Part shown: in pieces, positions 17,970 through 26,704 of the stretch | Position numbering within the stretch: the stretch's first letter is position 1 | How the letters are laid out: each line of letters opens with the position of its first letter | Source of the DNA: Alphaproteobacteria bacterium | GTDB lineage: Bacteria; Pseudomonadota; Alphaproteobacteria; UBA2966 | Assembly: GCA_018650465.1 (NCBI GenBank) | Contig: JABIFY010000022.1 | Location: forward strand, 24,081 to 88,080 | Length of the DNA: 64,000 bases | Direction: 5' to 3' | Made by a program: the position numbers and the translations under genes | Notes under the pieces: model-generated | Told to the model about the DNA's origin: nothing | The model's input: only the letters and a program-made list of their open reading frames with translations | Databases searched by the model: none

Positions 17970-19133
17970 TTACCCCAAAACCTCCTTGATGCGCCGCACA
18001 GCTTCGCGGATATTGTCGGTGGAATTGGCGTAGGAAAACCTGAGGTAACCCTCACCAAATTCGCCAAAGCTGGTGCCGGAAACAGTTGCAACACCGACTT
18101 TTTCAAGGAACAGATCCTGCAATTCGCGGGATGATTTGCCAGTGCCTGTAATATTGGGGAAAGTATAGAACGCCCCGCCCGGCATGGGGCACTCAAAGCC
18201 GGGAATGGAATTCAGTTCCTCCACGATCACGCCGCGGCGCTCATCGAATGCCGCGACCATGGTGTCGACTTCGCCCTGTGGCCCGGTCAGGGCTTCCATG
18301 GCGGCATATTGTGTGGCCGCGTTGACGCAGGAATGATCGTTGATACACAGGCGGGTGGCCAGATCAATCAGGCTTTCCGGCCAGACGCTATAGCCAATGC
18401 GCCAGCCGGTCATGGCATACGTCTTGGACCAGCCATCCAGCAAAATCAGGCGATCCCGCAAATGTTCGTAGATCATCATGGAATGATGCGGCTGATTGTC
18501 ATAGACCATGCGGCTGTAAATTTCGTCCGACATGATGGCCACGTCGGGGTGTGATTGCAAGCCAAAGGCGAGCTTTTCCAGCTCCTGTTGTGGCACAACG
18601 CCGCCGGTTGGATTGGCTGGGGAATTCAGGATAATCAGCCGGGTCCGGGGTGTGATGGCAGACAAAACCTCATTGGCATCAAAGGCATAACCATTTTTTT
18701 CGTGCAACTTGATCGGCACGGGCGTGGCCCCGGCGAAACGAATGGCGCTCTCGTAAATGGGAAAGCCCGGATTGGGATACATGATTTCTGCACCCGGCTC
18801 ACCAAACATCAGACAGGCAAAGAACATGGTGGGCTTGCCACCCGGTACCACCAGCACATGATCGGGATTAACCTCAACCCCGCGCCGTTTATGAATATCG
18901 GCGGCCACGGCTTCGCGTAAGGGCAGGATACCGTTGGCCGGGGTGTAGCCATGATGACCATCCGCCAACGCCTTGCGCCCGGCTTCGACAATATTTTGCG
19001 GTGTGGCAAAATCTGGCTGACCGATACCCAGATTGATGATGCTTTGGCCTTTCTGGGCCAGTGCGGCAGCGCGTGCGAGAACCTCGAAGGCGCTTTCCGT
19101 GCCCAGTCGGGCCATTCTTTCTGCAATAAACAT
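17970..19133 (-). CDS. Pyridoxal-phosphate aminotransferase, class I/II
   Basis: A 387-residue fold-type I aminotransferase of the aspartate aminotransferase superfamily. Seen: INLGIGQPDFATPQ, GYTPANGILPLREAVA, the cofactor-contact NSPANPTGGV, DEIYSRMVY, and the PLP Schiff-base Lys in DGWSKTYAMTGWRIGYSVWP. A C-terminal GYLRFSYANS block binds the substrate carboxylate through Arg. Likely donors are Asp, Ala or aromatic amino acids, but specificity cannot be read. Start may be the ATG at 19133 or the one at 19115, which has AGAAAG just upstream. It is divergent from the first SDR gene, 112 bases away. Confidence 0.92.
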   Translation of the reverse strand: MFIAERMARLGTESAFEVLARAAALAQKGQSIINLGIGQPDFATPQNIVEAGRKALADGHHGYTPANGILPLREAVAADIHKRRGVEVNPDHVLVVPGGKPTMFFACLMFGEPGAEIMYPNPGFPIYESAIRFAGATPVPIKLHEKNGYAFDANEVLSAITPRTRLIILNSPANPTGGVVPQQELEKLAFGLQSHPDVAIMSDEIYSRMVYDNQPHHSMMIYEHLRDRLILLDGWSKTYAMTGWRIGYSVWPESLIDLATRLCINDHSCVNAATQYAAMEALTGPQGEVDTMVAAFDERRGVIVEELNSIPGFECPMPGGAFYTFPNITGTGKSSRELQDLFLEKVGVATVSGTSFGEFGEGYLRFSYANSTDNIREAVRRIKEVLG

Positions 19134-19245
19134 GGGAAACTATATGCCACGTGGCGCAATTCATCGCAATTGCGCAAGCGTGCTATCACTGCGGTAACAT
19201 CATGTGATAAATGGTCAAAAACATTTCCAGGGGAGTTACAGGTCG

Positions 19246-20013
19246 ATGGCATTTTCACTCAAGGGCAAAAGAATACTCATTACCGGCGGCACGGCAGGCA
19301 TCGGTTACGCCGTCGCCAAACGTTTTGTTGATAACGGTGCTGATGTCGTGATCAGTGGTCGCCGTGATGCCGGAAAAGACATTGCCAGCGATATTGGTGC
19401 ACGCTTTATCCGCGCCGACATGATGATGGATGACGATATCGTCGCCCTGGTGGAGCAAGCGGTAAAGCTGCTGGGCGGCCTGGACGTTGTGGTCAACAAT
19501 GCCGGCATTGCAGAATCAAACGGGGGCGTTGAAAAATCCGGACCTGAGGAATATGACAACCAAATGGATGTGAACCTGAAAGGGGTCTATCGCATCTTGC
19601 AATTGGTACCACGCCACATGTGTGCTGGGGGCAGCATAATCAACACAGCTTCTATCTCGGGGACGTGGGGGGAGCCAAACCTTGCGATTTACGGGGCAAC
19701 CAAGGCCGCTGTAATCAGCCTGACCAAAAGTGCTGCCCTTGATCTGGCGCGACAGAACATCCGTGTTAATGCGGTTAACCCGGGCTATATTTATTCCGAG
19801 ATCTGGTCCCACGGCGCACCTGATGAACTCAGTAAAACCCTGGTCCCCATGGGGCGGATCGGAGAGGCCGACGAGGCTGCGGCTGCCTATCATTTCCTCG
19901 CAGCAGACGATTCCAGTTACATGACCGGATCGTGCATGACGGTCGATGGAGGCTTAACAGTGGGGCCATCTATCAAAACCATGAAGTTTTTACGTGACAA
20001 TACCGGCGAATAA
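19246..20013 (+). CDS. Short-chain dehydrogenase/reductase (SDR), first copy
   Basis: A 255-residue classical SDR that oxidises or reduces alcohol/carbonyl groups with NAD(P). Seen: cofactor loop TGGTAGIG at 13-20, NNAG at 84-87, and catalytic Ser136, Tyr149 and Lys153 (YGATK). The sequence PRHMCAGGSIINTASISG is unusual in lacking the extra helix seen in many relatives. The conserved VDGG near the C terminus is present. The start is the ATG at 19246 after AGGGGAG; the upstream open frame of 14 codons lacks support. It is clearly paralogous to the next gene, sharing long identical blocks (AVAKRFVDNGADVVISGRR). Confidence 0.93.
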   Translation: MAFSLKGKRILITGGTAGIGYAVAKRFVDNGADVVISGRRDAGKDIASDIGARFIRADMMMDDDIVALVEQAVKLLGGLDVVVNNAGIAESNGGVEKSGPEEYDNQMDVNLKGVYRILQLVPRHMCAGGSIINTASISGTWGEPNLAIYGATKAAVISLTKSAALDLARQNIRVNAVNPGYIYSEIWSHGAPDELSKTLVPMGRIGEADEAAAAYHFLAADDSSYMTGSCMTVDGGLTVGPSIKTMKFLRDNTGE

Positions 20014-20046
20014 AACCAATTCATTTGAGTAAACAAGGAGGTTTAC

Positions 20047-20775
20047 GTGGCATTTTCATTGCAGGGAAAAAAATCACTTGTAACTGGTGGTACGGCCGGA
20101 ATTGGTCTCGCTGTTGCGAAACGGTTTGTTGATAACGGGGCCGATGTCGTCATCAGCGGGCGGCGAGAAGCGGGCGCAGAAATTGCCGCTAAAATCGGGG
20201 CCAGATTTATCCGCGCCGACATGATGGTCGAGACGGACGTCGTAAACCTGGTTGATCAAACCGTTGAGACGCTGGGCGGCCTCGATGTCGTCGTCAACAA
20301 TGCAGGTATTGCCGAAGCGGCTGGTCCGATTACTGAGACCGGCCTGGAAAATTATGACAGCCAGTTTGGCATTAACGTACGCGCCGCTTTTCAAATCCTC
20401 AGCCTGGTGCCACAGCATATGCAGGCGGGTGGCTCAATCATCAACACAGCCTCTATTTCCGGCACCAAGGGCGAACCAGGGGCGTCAGCCTATGGCGCAA
20501 CCAAGGCCGCCTTGATTAGCCTGACAAAAACCTCTGCCCTTGAACTGGCGGCCCGCAATATTCGAGTCAATGCGGTCAATCCCGGCCCCATATTTTCTGA
20601 AATCTGGAGCGAAGGCGCACCTGTGGACGCGGCAAAATATTCCGTCCCCCTGGGCCGCGTTGGCGAGGCCGATGAGGCTGCCGCGCCCTTTCATTTCCTG
20701 GCTTCAGACGACGCCAGCTACATCACCGGTGCCCAGTGGCGGGCTTTGCGCCGGCAAATCCATCAGGCTCAATGA
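20047..20775 (+). CDS. SDR, second copy, with frameshifted C terminus
   Basis: A 242-residue SDR paralogous to the preceding gene, with the same cofactor loop, Ser136, Tyr149 and Lys153. Start GTG at 20047, with AAGGAGG nine bases before it. After residue 230 (ITGAQ) the reading frame diverges from the family: the expected VDGG block is missing and the protein ends in WRALRRQIHQAQ. In the +1 register the bases after 20736 read GGLCAGKSIRLNELVNDKIS and then stop at 20800, which looks like the native C terminus. A loss of about 11 bases (or 2 plus a multiple of 3) near 20736 would explain this. The catalytic core is intact, so activity may or may not remain. Confidence 0.85.
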   Translation: MAFSLQGKKSLVTGGTAGIGLAVAKRFVDNGADVVISGRREAGAEIAAKIGARFIRADMMVETDVVNLVDQTVETLGGLDVVVNNAGIAEAAGPITETGLENYDSQFGINVRAAFQILSLVPQHMQAGGSIINTASISGTKGEPGASAYGATKAALISLTKTSALELAARNIRVNAVNPGPIFSEIWSEGAPVDAAKYSVPLGRVGEADEAAAPFHFLASDDASYITGAQWRALRRQIHQAQ

Positions 20776-20886
20776 ACTCGTCAATGACAAAATCAGCTAG
20801 CGCCGTGCCGGTATTTTACAACTTGTCTTGTCATTGGCCCGTCGTTTTGGGAAGCTCCTGTAAGTCGGCTTCCAGGAGATAAGCAA

Positions 20887-22047
20887 GTGAAATCTGCAAA
20901 CAGTGTTTTATCGAGTTATGGCACCACCGTCTTTGAAGTGATGAGCCGGCTGGCGATTGAACATGGTTCGATCAATCTGGGTCAGGGCTTCCCCGACGGC
21001 AACGGGCCGGACGATGTACGGGCCGTGGCGCATGAGGCCCTGGACAGCAGCCCCAATCAGTATCCGCCAATGATGGGTGTGCCAGAATTGCGCCAGGCTG
21101 TGGCCGCCCACGGCAAGCGCTTTTATGACATCGAGGCTGACTGGCAAACCGAAACCATTGTCACTTGCGGCGCGACCGAAGCCCTGGCGGCCAGTTTGTT
21201 TGGCCTGATTGAGCCGGGCGACGAAGTGGTGCTGATTGAACCTCTTTATGATTGTTATATGCCGATCATTCAACGGGCAGGGGGTATTGCCAAGCTTGTC
21301 CGGGTGGAGCCACCGCACTGGGAGCTACCGCGTAAGGAACTGGCAGCAGCTTTTTCCAAAAAAACCAAACTGTTGTTGTTAAACAATCCGCAGAACCCGA
21401 CAGGCAAAGTCTTTGATGAAGACGAGTTGGCCTTTATTGCCGATCTGGTTTGCGGGTTTGATGCCTACGCCATTTGCGACGAAGTCTATGAACATCTGGT
21501 TTTTGATGGCCTCAAACACAGCCCTCTGATGAACCAACCGGGCATGCGCGAGCGTTGCATCAAAATCGGCTCTGCGGGCAAGACCTTTTCGCTGACCGGT
21601 TGGAAAGTGGGCTATGCCATAGCGTCACCTGAATTGATGGCCCCCATTGCCAAGGCGCACCAGTTCCTGACCTTCACCACGGCCCCCAACCTGCAAAAAG
21701 CCACGGCGTTTGGTTTGGGTAAAGATGATGCCTATTTTGCCAGCCTGGCGGGCGATTTACAGGCCAAGCGGGACCTGATCAAAAATGGTCTCGAAGGCAT
21801 CGGTTTTACGGCCATGGATTGCAGCGGCACCTATTTCCTGAATGCCGATTTCAGCGCCTTGGGATTTAAGGGAAATGACGAGGAATTCTGCCGCATGATC
21901 ACGCTGGAAGCGGGGGTGACAGCCGTTCCCGTCAGCGCCTTCTATTCCGGTCCCGGCATCGACACTGTGGCGCGGTTTTGCTTTTGCAAAGAGGATGAAA
22001 TCCTTGAAGAAGCCATTGCCCGGCTGGAAAAACACTTCGGTGGCTAA
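20887..22047 (+). CDS. Class I aminotransferase, methionine/kynurenine aminotransferase-like
   Basis: A 386-residue PLP aminotransferase. Seen: INLGQGFPDGNGPDDV, NQYPPMMGVPELRQAVA, NPQNPTGKVFDEDEL, CDEVYEHLVFDG, the PLP Lys in GSAGKTFSLTGWKVGY, and a C-terminal ARFCFCK with the carboxylate-binding Arg. GQGFPDG and the spacing of these blocks resemble the YbdL/kynurenine aminotransferase branch, which acts on Met, Phe, Tyr or kynurenine with 2-oxo acids. Start is GTG at 20887, preceded by AGGAGA. It follows the SDR pair on the same strand, separated by about 85-110 bases. Confidence 0.93.
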   Translation: MKSANSVLSSYGTTVFEVMSRLAIEHGSINLGQGFPDGNGPDDVRAVAHEALDSSPNQYPPMMGVPELRQAVAAHGKRFYDIEADWQTETIVTCGATEALAASLFGLIEPGDEVVLIEPLYDCYMPIIQRAGGIAKLVRVEPPHWELPRKELAAAFSKKTKLLLLNNPQNPTGKVFDEDELAFIADLVCGFDAYAICDEVYEHLVFDGLKHSPLMNQPGMRERCIKIGSAGKTFSLTGWKVGYAIASPELMAPIAKAHQFLTFTTAPNLQKATAFGLGKDDAYFASLAGDLQAKRDLIKNGLEGIGFTAMDCSGTYFLNADFSALGFKGNDEEFCRMITLEAGVTAVPVSAFYSGPGIDTVARFCFCKEDEILEEAIARLEKHFGG

Positions 22048-22138
22048 TGTCAGCACTTGACGATATCATTGGCGCGGTCTAAACAAACCCACTCTGAACG
22101 TCAGGCGTCAGCGAATAGATGATTTCTGACGCTCTATG

Positions 22139-22214
22139 GTGGTCGTAGCTCAGTTGGTAGAGCCCTGGCTTGTGGTGCCGGTTGTCGCGGGTTCGAGTCC
22201 CGTCGATCACCCCA
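22139..22214 (+). tRNA. tRNA-His (anticodon GTG)
   Basis: Full cloverleaf: acceptor GTGGTCG pairs with CGATCAC, anticodon stem CTGGC/GCCGG with loop TTGTGGT, T-loop GGTTCGAGTCC, and encoded CCA at 22212-22214. The base before the acceptor, G at 22138, and C73 give the G-1:C73 pair that is the histidine tRNA identity element. The antisense frame across this gene is a typical spurious tRNA shadow. Confidence 0.97.
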
Positions 22215-22225
22215 GATACCAAGAA

Positions 22226-22259
22226 AAGGATCAGTGCCTTGTGCCCTGGTCCTTTTTTT
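22226..22259 (+). terminator. Rho-independent terminator after tRNA-His
   Basis: Stem AAGGATCAG (22226-22234) with CTGGTCCTT (22246-22254), one G-U pair, then a T run to 22259. It starts 12 bases past the CCA end. Confidence 0.88.
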
Positions 22260-22351
22260 GTGCGCAAACCCCACCGAACCTCGCGTTTTAGTGAGTGGCA
22301 ACAACGGTCTGTGTGTGCTTTTCTGGGTTTATAATTACACATGAGAGAACC

Positions 22352-22585
22352 ATGACGAATTCAGGCATGTTAAAAACGGGTATTATTGGCACCATCATTA
22401 CCGGGTTGTGTTGTTTCACGCCGGTCCTGGTCATTCTGTTTTCGGCCCTTGGCATCAGCGCCGCCGTTAGTTATCTCGACCTGATCCTGCTGCCAGCCCT
22501 GGCAGTCTTTCTGGGCATTACCTTTTACGCCTGGAAACGGCGAACCAACCCGTTAATGCCAACCGTTGAACAGGACCCGTCATGA
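22352..22585 (+). CDS. MerF-like membrane protein
   Basis: A 77-residue membrane protein with two hydrophobic helices. The first contains GLCCFTPVLVILFSALG, whose vicinal Cys pair and CC-x-T-P spacing match MerF, the small mercuric-ion uptake protein. The second helix (LDLILLPALAVFLGITFYAW) ends in the basic WKRR. Start is the ATG at 22352, 15 codons before the Cys pair; the frame extends upstream to 22295 without support. The next gene begins inside the stop (ATGA), so the two are coupled. No merA, merT, merP or merR was seen in the window, so transport of mercury is inference from the family. Confidence 0.82.
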   Translation: MTNSGMLKTGIIGTIITGLCCFTPVLVILFSALGISAAVSYLDLILLPALAVFLGITFYAWKRRTNPLMPTVEQDPS

Positions 22586-22815
22586 GCCAGGTGTCTGAAG
22601 CAAAAATTACCGTCGAACTGCGGTCTACAATCACCTGCCCAACATGTGGCCACGTGGAAACCGAAACCATGCCCACTGACGCCTGCCAGTTCTTTTATGA
22701 CTGCAAAGGCTGTGGTGAAATTCTAAAGCCGCTGGCAGGGGACTGCTGTGTTTATTGCTCCTATGCCGACGTGCCGTGCCCACCGGTCCAGGAAAACGGC
22801 AAGGGCTGTTGTTAG
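22582..22815 (+). CDS. GDCCVxC domain protein (cysteine form)
   Basis: A 77-residue cysteine-rich protein. It has a CPTCG motif at 19-23, two CxxC pairs further on (CKGCGEILKP), and the signature GDCCVYCSYADVPCPP at about 53-68. The C terminus reads GKGCC. Proteins with this domain are small, soluble, often next to merF/merT-type genes, and in some species carry selenocysteine at the CC pair; here the codons are TGC/TGT, so it is the Cys form. Function is not established; metal or redox handling is likely from the Cys layout. Translationally coupled to the MerF-like gene. Confidence 0.85.
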   Translation: MSQVSEAKITVELRSTITCPTCGHVETETMPTDACQFFYDCKGCGEILKPLAGDCCVYCSYADVPCPPVQENGKGCC

Positions 22816-22821
22816 TTTCCT

Positions 22822-25104
22822 TTAGTCGGGCTTGTCTTTCTTTTCCTGCTCTTGCTGGGCGACGACTTCACCAGCAACACCGGCGATGATGGCTTTTTGT
22901 TCGTCTGTTACGTCCTGGGCTTTTTCCAGGCCAGGGATGGCGACACGGACTTCGCGTCGGGCAAAGTCAATTCCAGCGGCTTCAAATTCGGCTTTGACGC
23001 GGTTATAAATTTCCTTGCGGGCCATGAATTGTTTGCCCGGTTTGGCCATGAACTTACCGCGCATGATCATACCAACATCATCAAAATCAAAGACACCTTG
23101 TGATTTGAAGGGCTGCAGGAAGTCGTCTTTCCAGGCTTCATCATTGATCATTTCGTTGCCGATTTTCTTGAAGATCTTTTTGACCTTGTTTGGATCGGTG
23201 TTGAAGGGCACCGTGAATTTCAGCTTCATGATGACCCAGTCCCGGCTGTAGTTCGTGATCTTAGGGATCTCGCCATAGGGGATTGTATGCACGGGTCCGC
23301 GATGATGGCGCAGCTGCATGGAACGGATTGATATTTTTTCAACAGTGCCAAGGGTGCCTTCTATGGCCACGTATTCACCGGTCCGAAAGGCATCGTCGAT
23401 CAGGAAGAAAATGCCTGATACAATGTCCGCCACCAGTTTTTGCGCACCGAAACCGATGGCCAAACCAAGAATACCGGCACCAGCCAACAGGGGGGTGATA
23501 TCGATGCCAATGTTGCCCAGAGCTATCAGCCCGAAAACGGCGATAATGCCAAACTTGGCGATACCAAGAACCAACGGCAACACCGTCGACAGCCGAGAGC
23601 CACCAGCACCACCGCCTTCACCACCGCCTGGTTCATCTTCCGTTAGGTCAAACCCCAGGGCCGTTTGTTCCGCGGCCAGTTTTCTATTGACCCACAAGGT
23701 GACCAACTCCCAGGCCAGATAGCCGACAGCTATGATCATCAGAATTTCGATAAAGCGTCCGGCAAATTGGGCCCCAAGACCGGCGGCTGCAATCGTTTGC
23801 GGGTCCATTCCCCAAAAGCCGGCAACGACCATGACCAAAGTGGCAAAAACCAGAACGCGGCCAACCCGTGTGTAGCTTTTTTTGGTCAGCAAATGTGCAC
23901 GTTCAGCAACAGCACCTTCCCCCGTCATGGGTGGTGTGAGATGGCGAACGAGACCACGAAGCAAGGTGTCGAAGACAGGCAGAACGGTCAGGACCAAAAT
24001 GGTTTTGAACTGTGGCGATGACGCCAGAATATCGTACCGCTCAAACCCGATCAAAACTTCAGTTAATGTCCACGTCGCGATGACCACGCAGATCGTATAA
24101 ACCGGATAAAATTGAGCCACTTTTTCTTCGACCGGTGAAATGTCACTATCAGCGCCACGCATGATAACAATCAACGGATCCCACAAGCGCCAGATGACAT
24201 AAATCATGTAGACGTGGACAAGAAGATTGAGCCAGAAACCCAGCCGGGATTGTTCCATAGGGACGCCGTTAATTTCGCCAAAGGCGGAAATGGCGACCGA
24301 CATGCCCATCACGACAATGATCGTAACCTGAAACCTGAACATTCTGGCAGCATCGGCATTGTCAATGTTGAGCAAACGAAATTCCGGACGCCCCGGTGCC
24401 AGAATAAGTCTGAAAACAGCAGCGCCCAGACGCGGAATAACGACCAGATTTATCATCAGGGTTTCGGCGAAAATCAGATAGTCATCTGGAATGAGGGAGG
24501 TTGCCATATTTCGTGTCACCACAAAAAATGCCACCAGACCCAGCAATTCAATCGTCAAACGCACGAACAGGAACCGCGAGGTCTCAAGTAAAGTGTCTGA
24601 CCGTTCCTTGAGCAACAACGCGTTAAATCGTCGGCGCATGAACATGTTGATAAATTTCTCGACGGTGAAGCCGACCGCCATGCTCAGCAATAAAGCGCCG
24701 AACAGGGACCCAATTCCATCCCATCCCAACTTGTCATGAAACGTTTTGAAACTCTTCTTTTGATTTTCCCACAGCAAGGGCGCAACCTTGACTGAACTGA
24801 CAACAGAATTTGAGACAGAAGAGGCCGCAATTTTAACAAATTCGAAAAAAGAAATGCCCTGCAACGTCGCGGGCTGTTCGCTGGCGATTGCTTCCAACTG
24901 GTCCAATAGCAAGGCGCGGACTTCAGTTTCTGACAATCGGGAGACAAGTGCGTTTACCGCTTCAGTTGTCAGAGGTTGGGGTAGCGTGATCTTGCCCTCA
25001 TCACCGGAAGAGGTTGAGGGGAGCATCTGGGCAGAGGCAACGGGTGTAAATGCCAAAAGCACAGCAAAAACAATTGCCATGGAAAAAAGTCGCTTACGGT
25101 TCAT
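22822..25104 (-). CDS. Mechanosensitive ion channel, large MscS family
   Basis: A 760-residue membrane channel. Seen: a signal peptide MNRKRLFSMAIVFAVLLAFTPVASA, a periplasmic region to about 130, and about ten hydrophobic helices. Then comes the MscS core AGAGILGLAIGFGAQKLVADIVSGIFFLIDDAF (pore helix TM3), followed by the beta domain (GEYVAIEGTLGTVEKISIRSMQLR) and a C-terminal alpha/beta domain. Large members release solutes when membrane tension rises, and this length matches the multi-helix MscS relatives rather than the 286-residue MscS. An acidic/glycine-rich loop (LTEDEPGGGEGGGAGG) precedes the core. It is the last gene of a minus-strand run with the ureohydrolase. Confidence 0.93.
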   Translation of the reverse strand: MNRKRLFSMAIVFAVLLAFTPVASAQMLPSTSSGDEGKITLPQPLTTEAVNALVSRLSETEVRALLLDQLEAIASEQPATLQGISFFEFVKIAASSVSNSVVSSVKVAPLLWENQKKSFKTFHDKLGWDGIGSLFGALLLSMAVGFTVEKFINMFMRRRFNALLLKERSDTLLETSRFLFVRLTIELLGLVAFFVVTRNMATSLIPDDYLIFAETLMINLVVIPRLGAAVFRLILAPGRPEFRLLNIDNADAARMFRFQVTIIVVMGMSVAISAFGEINGVPMEQSRLGFWLNLLVHVYMIYVIWRLWDPLIVIMRGADSDISPVEEKVAQFYPVYTICVVIATWTLTEVLIGFERYDILASSPQFKTILVLTVLPVFDTLLRGLVRHLTPPMTGEGAVAERAHLLTKKSYTRVGRVLVFATLVMVVAGFWGMDPQTIAAAGLGAQFAGRFIEILMIIAVGYLAWELVTLWVNRKLAAEQTALGFDLTEDEPGGGEGGGAGGSRLSTVLPLVLGIAKFGIIAVFGLIALGNIGIDITPLLAGAGILGLAIGFGAQKLVADIVSGIFFLIDDAFRTGEYVAIEGTLGTVEKISIRSMQLRHHRGPVHTIPYGEIPKITNYSRDWVIMKLKFTVPFNTDPNKVKKIFKKIGNEMINDEAWKDDFLQPFKSQGVFDFDDVGMIMRGKFMAKPGKQFMARKEIYNRVKAEFEAAGIDFARREVRVAIPGLEKAQDVTDEQKAIIAGVAGEVVAQQEQEKKDKPD

Positions 25105-25154
25105 AACAGTCCCCTGGGGCCTCAGATTGAGATCGTGGATCAGTTCGTAAAGCT

Positions 25155-26186
25155 TTAACCGTCTGACTGCGCTACATTCATCGCCATCAAACAGAAAATT
25201 TCGAACAGCAACTGCCCACCAACCTGGGCAGTTGTCGTATTGGCGTCATATTGTGGGGCGACTTCGACGACATCGCCACCGATGACAGGTAGGCCTTTCA
25301 GGCCGCATAACAAGGCCAGGGCTTCACGTGAGGTCAGGCCACCAACTTCGGGGGTGCCGGTGCCTGGGGCGAAGGCAGGATCCAGAGCGTCGACATCGAA
25401 GGTGATATAGACCGGCATATCGCCAACGACTGCACGGGCTTTGGCGATGACGGCATCAACGCCCATACGTTCAAATTCTTCGGCATGGATCACGGTCATG
25501 CCAGACTCATAGGAGAACTCCCAAAGGAATTCTGCACTGCCGCGTATACCGATCTGGATAGTGTGCTCCGGATCGATCAGTCCATCCAGGGTGGCCATAC
25601 GAAAGGGGGCACCGTGATGAAACTTACTGCCGTCGTATTCGCCTGAGGTATCGCAATGGGCGTCGATGTGGATCAGGGCCACTGGTTCCTTTTCCGCAAC
25701 AGCCTTGAGAATGGGATAGGTGATGGAATGATCGCCACCGACGGACAGTACCCTGGCCCCTGTCGCCAGCACTTCACGATAAAAGTTGGTTATGTCTTCA
25801 ATGCTGTCATCCAGGCTGAAGCGACTGCGGAAGGGCACGTCTCCGATATCGGCTGCCTTGCATAATGTTTGTGGCGAAACTTCAAGCACATGGTTGTAAG
25901 GGCCGATACGTTCAATTTGACGCACAGCACGTGGTCCAAAGCGGGCACCAGGTCTGTTGGTGACGCCCAGATCCATGGGCACACCGATCAAGGCGATATC
26001 CAGGCCTGCAGCGGTTTCCTGAACGGGTAGATCCAGAAGAGAAGATATCCCGGCATAGGGTTTGGCCCTGGAATTATCCTCGGAAAACAGGGCGTCGGCG
26101 ATTTCTTTGAATTTGCCTGAAAATCCCTCCGCCCCTTTGGCATTGGCATATTTTTCGCGCAATGCTTTGAGTTTCTCTTCGTTCAT
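25155..26186 (-). CDS. speB: Agmatinase-family ureohydrolase
   Basis: A 343-residue manganese ureohydrolase that removes urea from agmatine or a related guanidino compound. Seen metal-ligand motifs: GGDHSITYPIL (His), HIDAHCDT (Asp-His-Asp), and FDVDALDPAFAPGTGTPEVGG (Asp-Asp). The N-terminal extension of about 50 residues precedes the core and is longer than in E. coli SpeB. Guanidinobutyrase or guanidinopropionase activity cannot be excluded, as relatives with these substrates share the same motifs. It lies 36 bases after the small 26223-26498 gene and 50 before the MscS gene, all on the minus strand. Confidence 0.88.
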   Translation of the reverse strand: MNEEKLKALREKYANAKGAEGFSGKFKEIADALFSEDNSRAKPYAGISSLLDLPVQETAAGLDIALIGVPMDLGVTNRPGARFGPRAVRQIERIGPYNHVLEVSPQTLCKAADIGDVPFRSRFSLDDSIEDITNFYREVLATGARVLSVGGDHSITYPILKAVAEKEPVALIHIDAHCDTSGEYDGSKFHHGAPFRMATLDGLIDPEHTIQIGIRGSAEFLWEFSYESGMTVIHAEEFERMGVDAVIAKARAVVGDMPVYITFDVDALDPAFAPGTGTPEVGGLTSREALALLCGLKGLPVIGGDVVEVAPQYDANTTTAQVGGQLLFEIFCLMAMNVAQSDG

Positions 26187-26222
26187 TTGAAGTCTCTTGT
26201 ATGCGTATCGGGTTTTTGCAGG

Positions 26223-26498
26223 TCAGCTTTCGGACTTGTGGCGTAACGAATCGTTATCGTCGCCGTCTTCGTTTTGAGATTTTGCTTCTTCGTCCTTGTA
26301 GATATTGTTGCGGCGAAAACTTTCGGAATTTTCGGCGTCAAACTCATCGCCATTTGATAATCGTCGATCGTGGACGACGGCATTCTCTTCTATCAATGAC
26401 TGATAAATAAGGTCGAGGCGTTTTGCGACCTCACCCCGGCCCTGTTCCCAGGCCGTTTCAAGTGCATCCAGCAATTTGTCAGCCAAACGGCGCTTCAT
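26223..26498 (-). CDS. Small hypothetical protein
   Basis: A 91-residue protein I do not recognise. The first half is helical and amphipathic (LADKLLDALETAWEQGRGEVAKRLDLIYQSLI). The second half is highly polar with many Asp, Glu and Asn (NGDEFDAENSESFRRNN and KSQNEDGDDNDS) and is probably disordered. No signal or transmembrane segment. The start has a CAGGGA tract just upstream. It is first in a possible operon with the ureohydrolase and MscS genes. Confidence 0.6.
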   Translation of the reverse strand: MKRRLADKLLDALETAWEQGRGEVAKRLDLIYQSLIEENAVVHDRRLSNGDEFDAENSESFRRNNIYKDEEAKSQNEDGDDNDSLRHKSES

Positions 26499-26704
26499 TC
26501 CCTGTTTCCCCCCGGGTTCAAGCGTATCAAACCACCAGAACTAAATACGCCTTTGTCCATCAATTCCAGTCTGAAACATAATGTCTACGCTTGTCCATTG
26601 AATTTGCCGAAACAGATTTACACGGCCCGGGCGTAAACATCTTTCCTGGCGGCAGGAATTGGCGTTACAATTCAACCATGAACCAGACGGTCATGGGGAG
26701 CGAG

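Noticed and set aside
22079..22342. Minus-strand frame of 87 residues across tRNA-His
   Set aside because: Its sequence (GTRTRDNRHHKPGLYQLSY) is the common antisense shadow of a tRNA gene.
26591..26704. N-terminal extension of the ACP-ligase-acyltransferase from a TTG start
   Set aside because: No ribosome site at the TTG and no conserved residues before the carrier domain.
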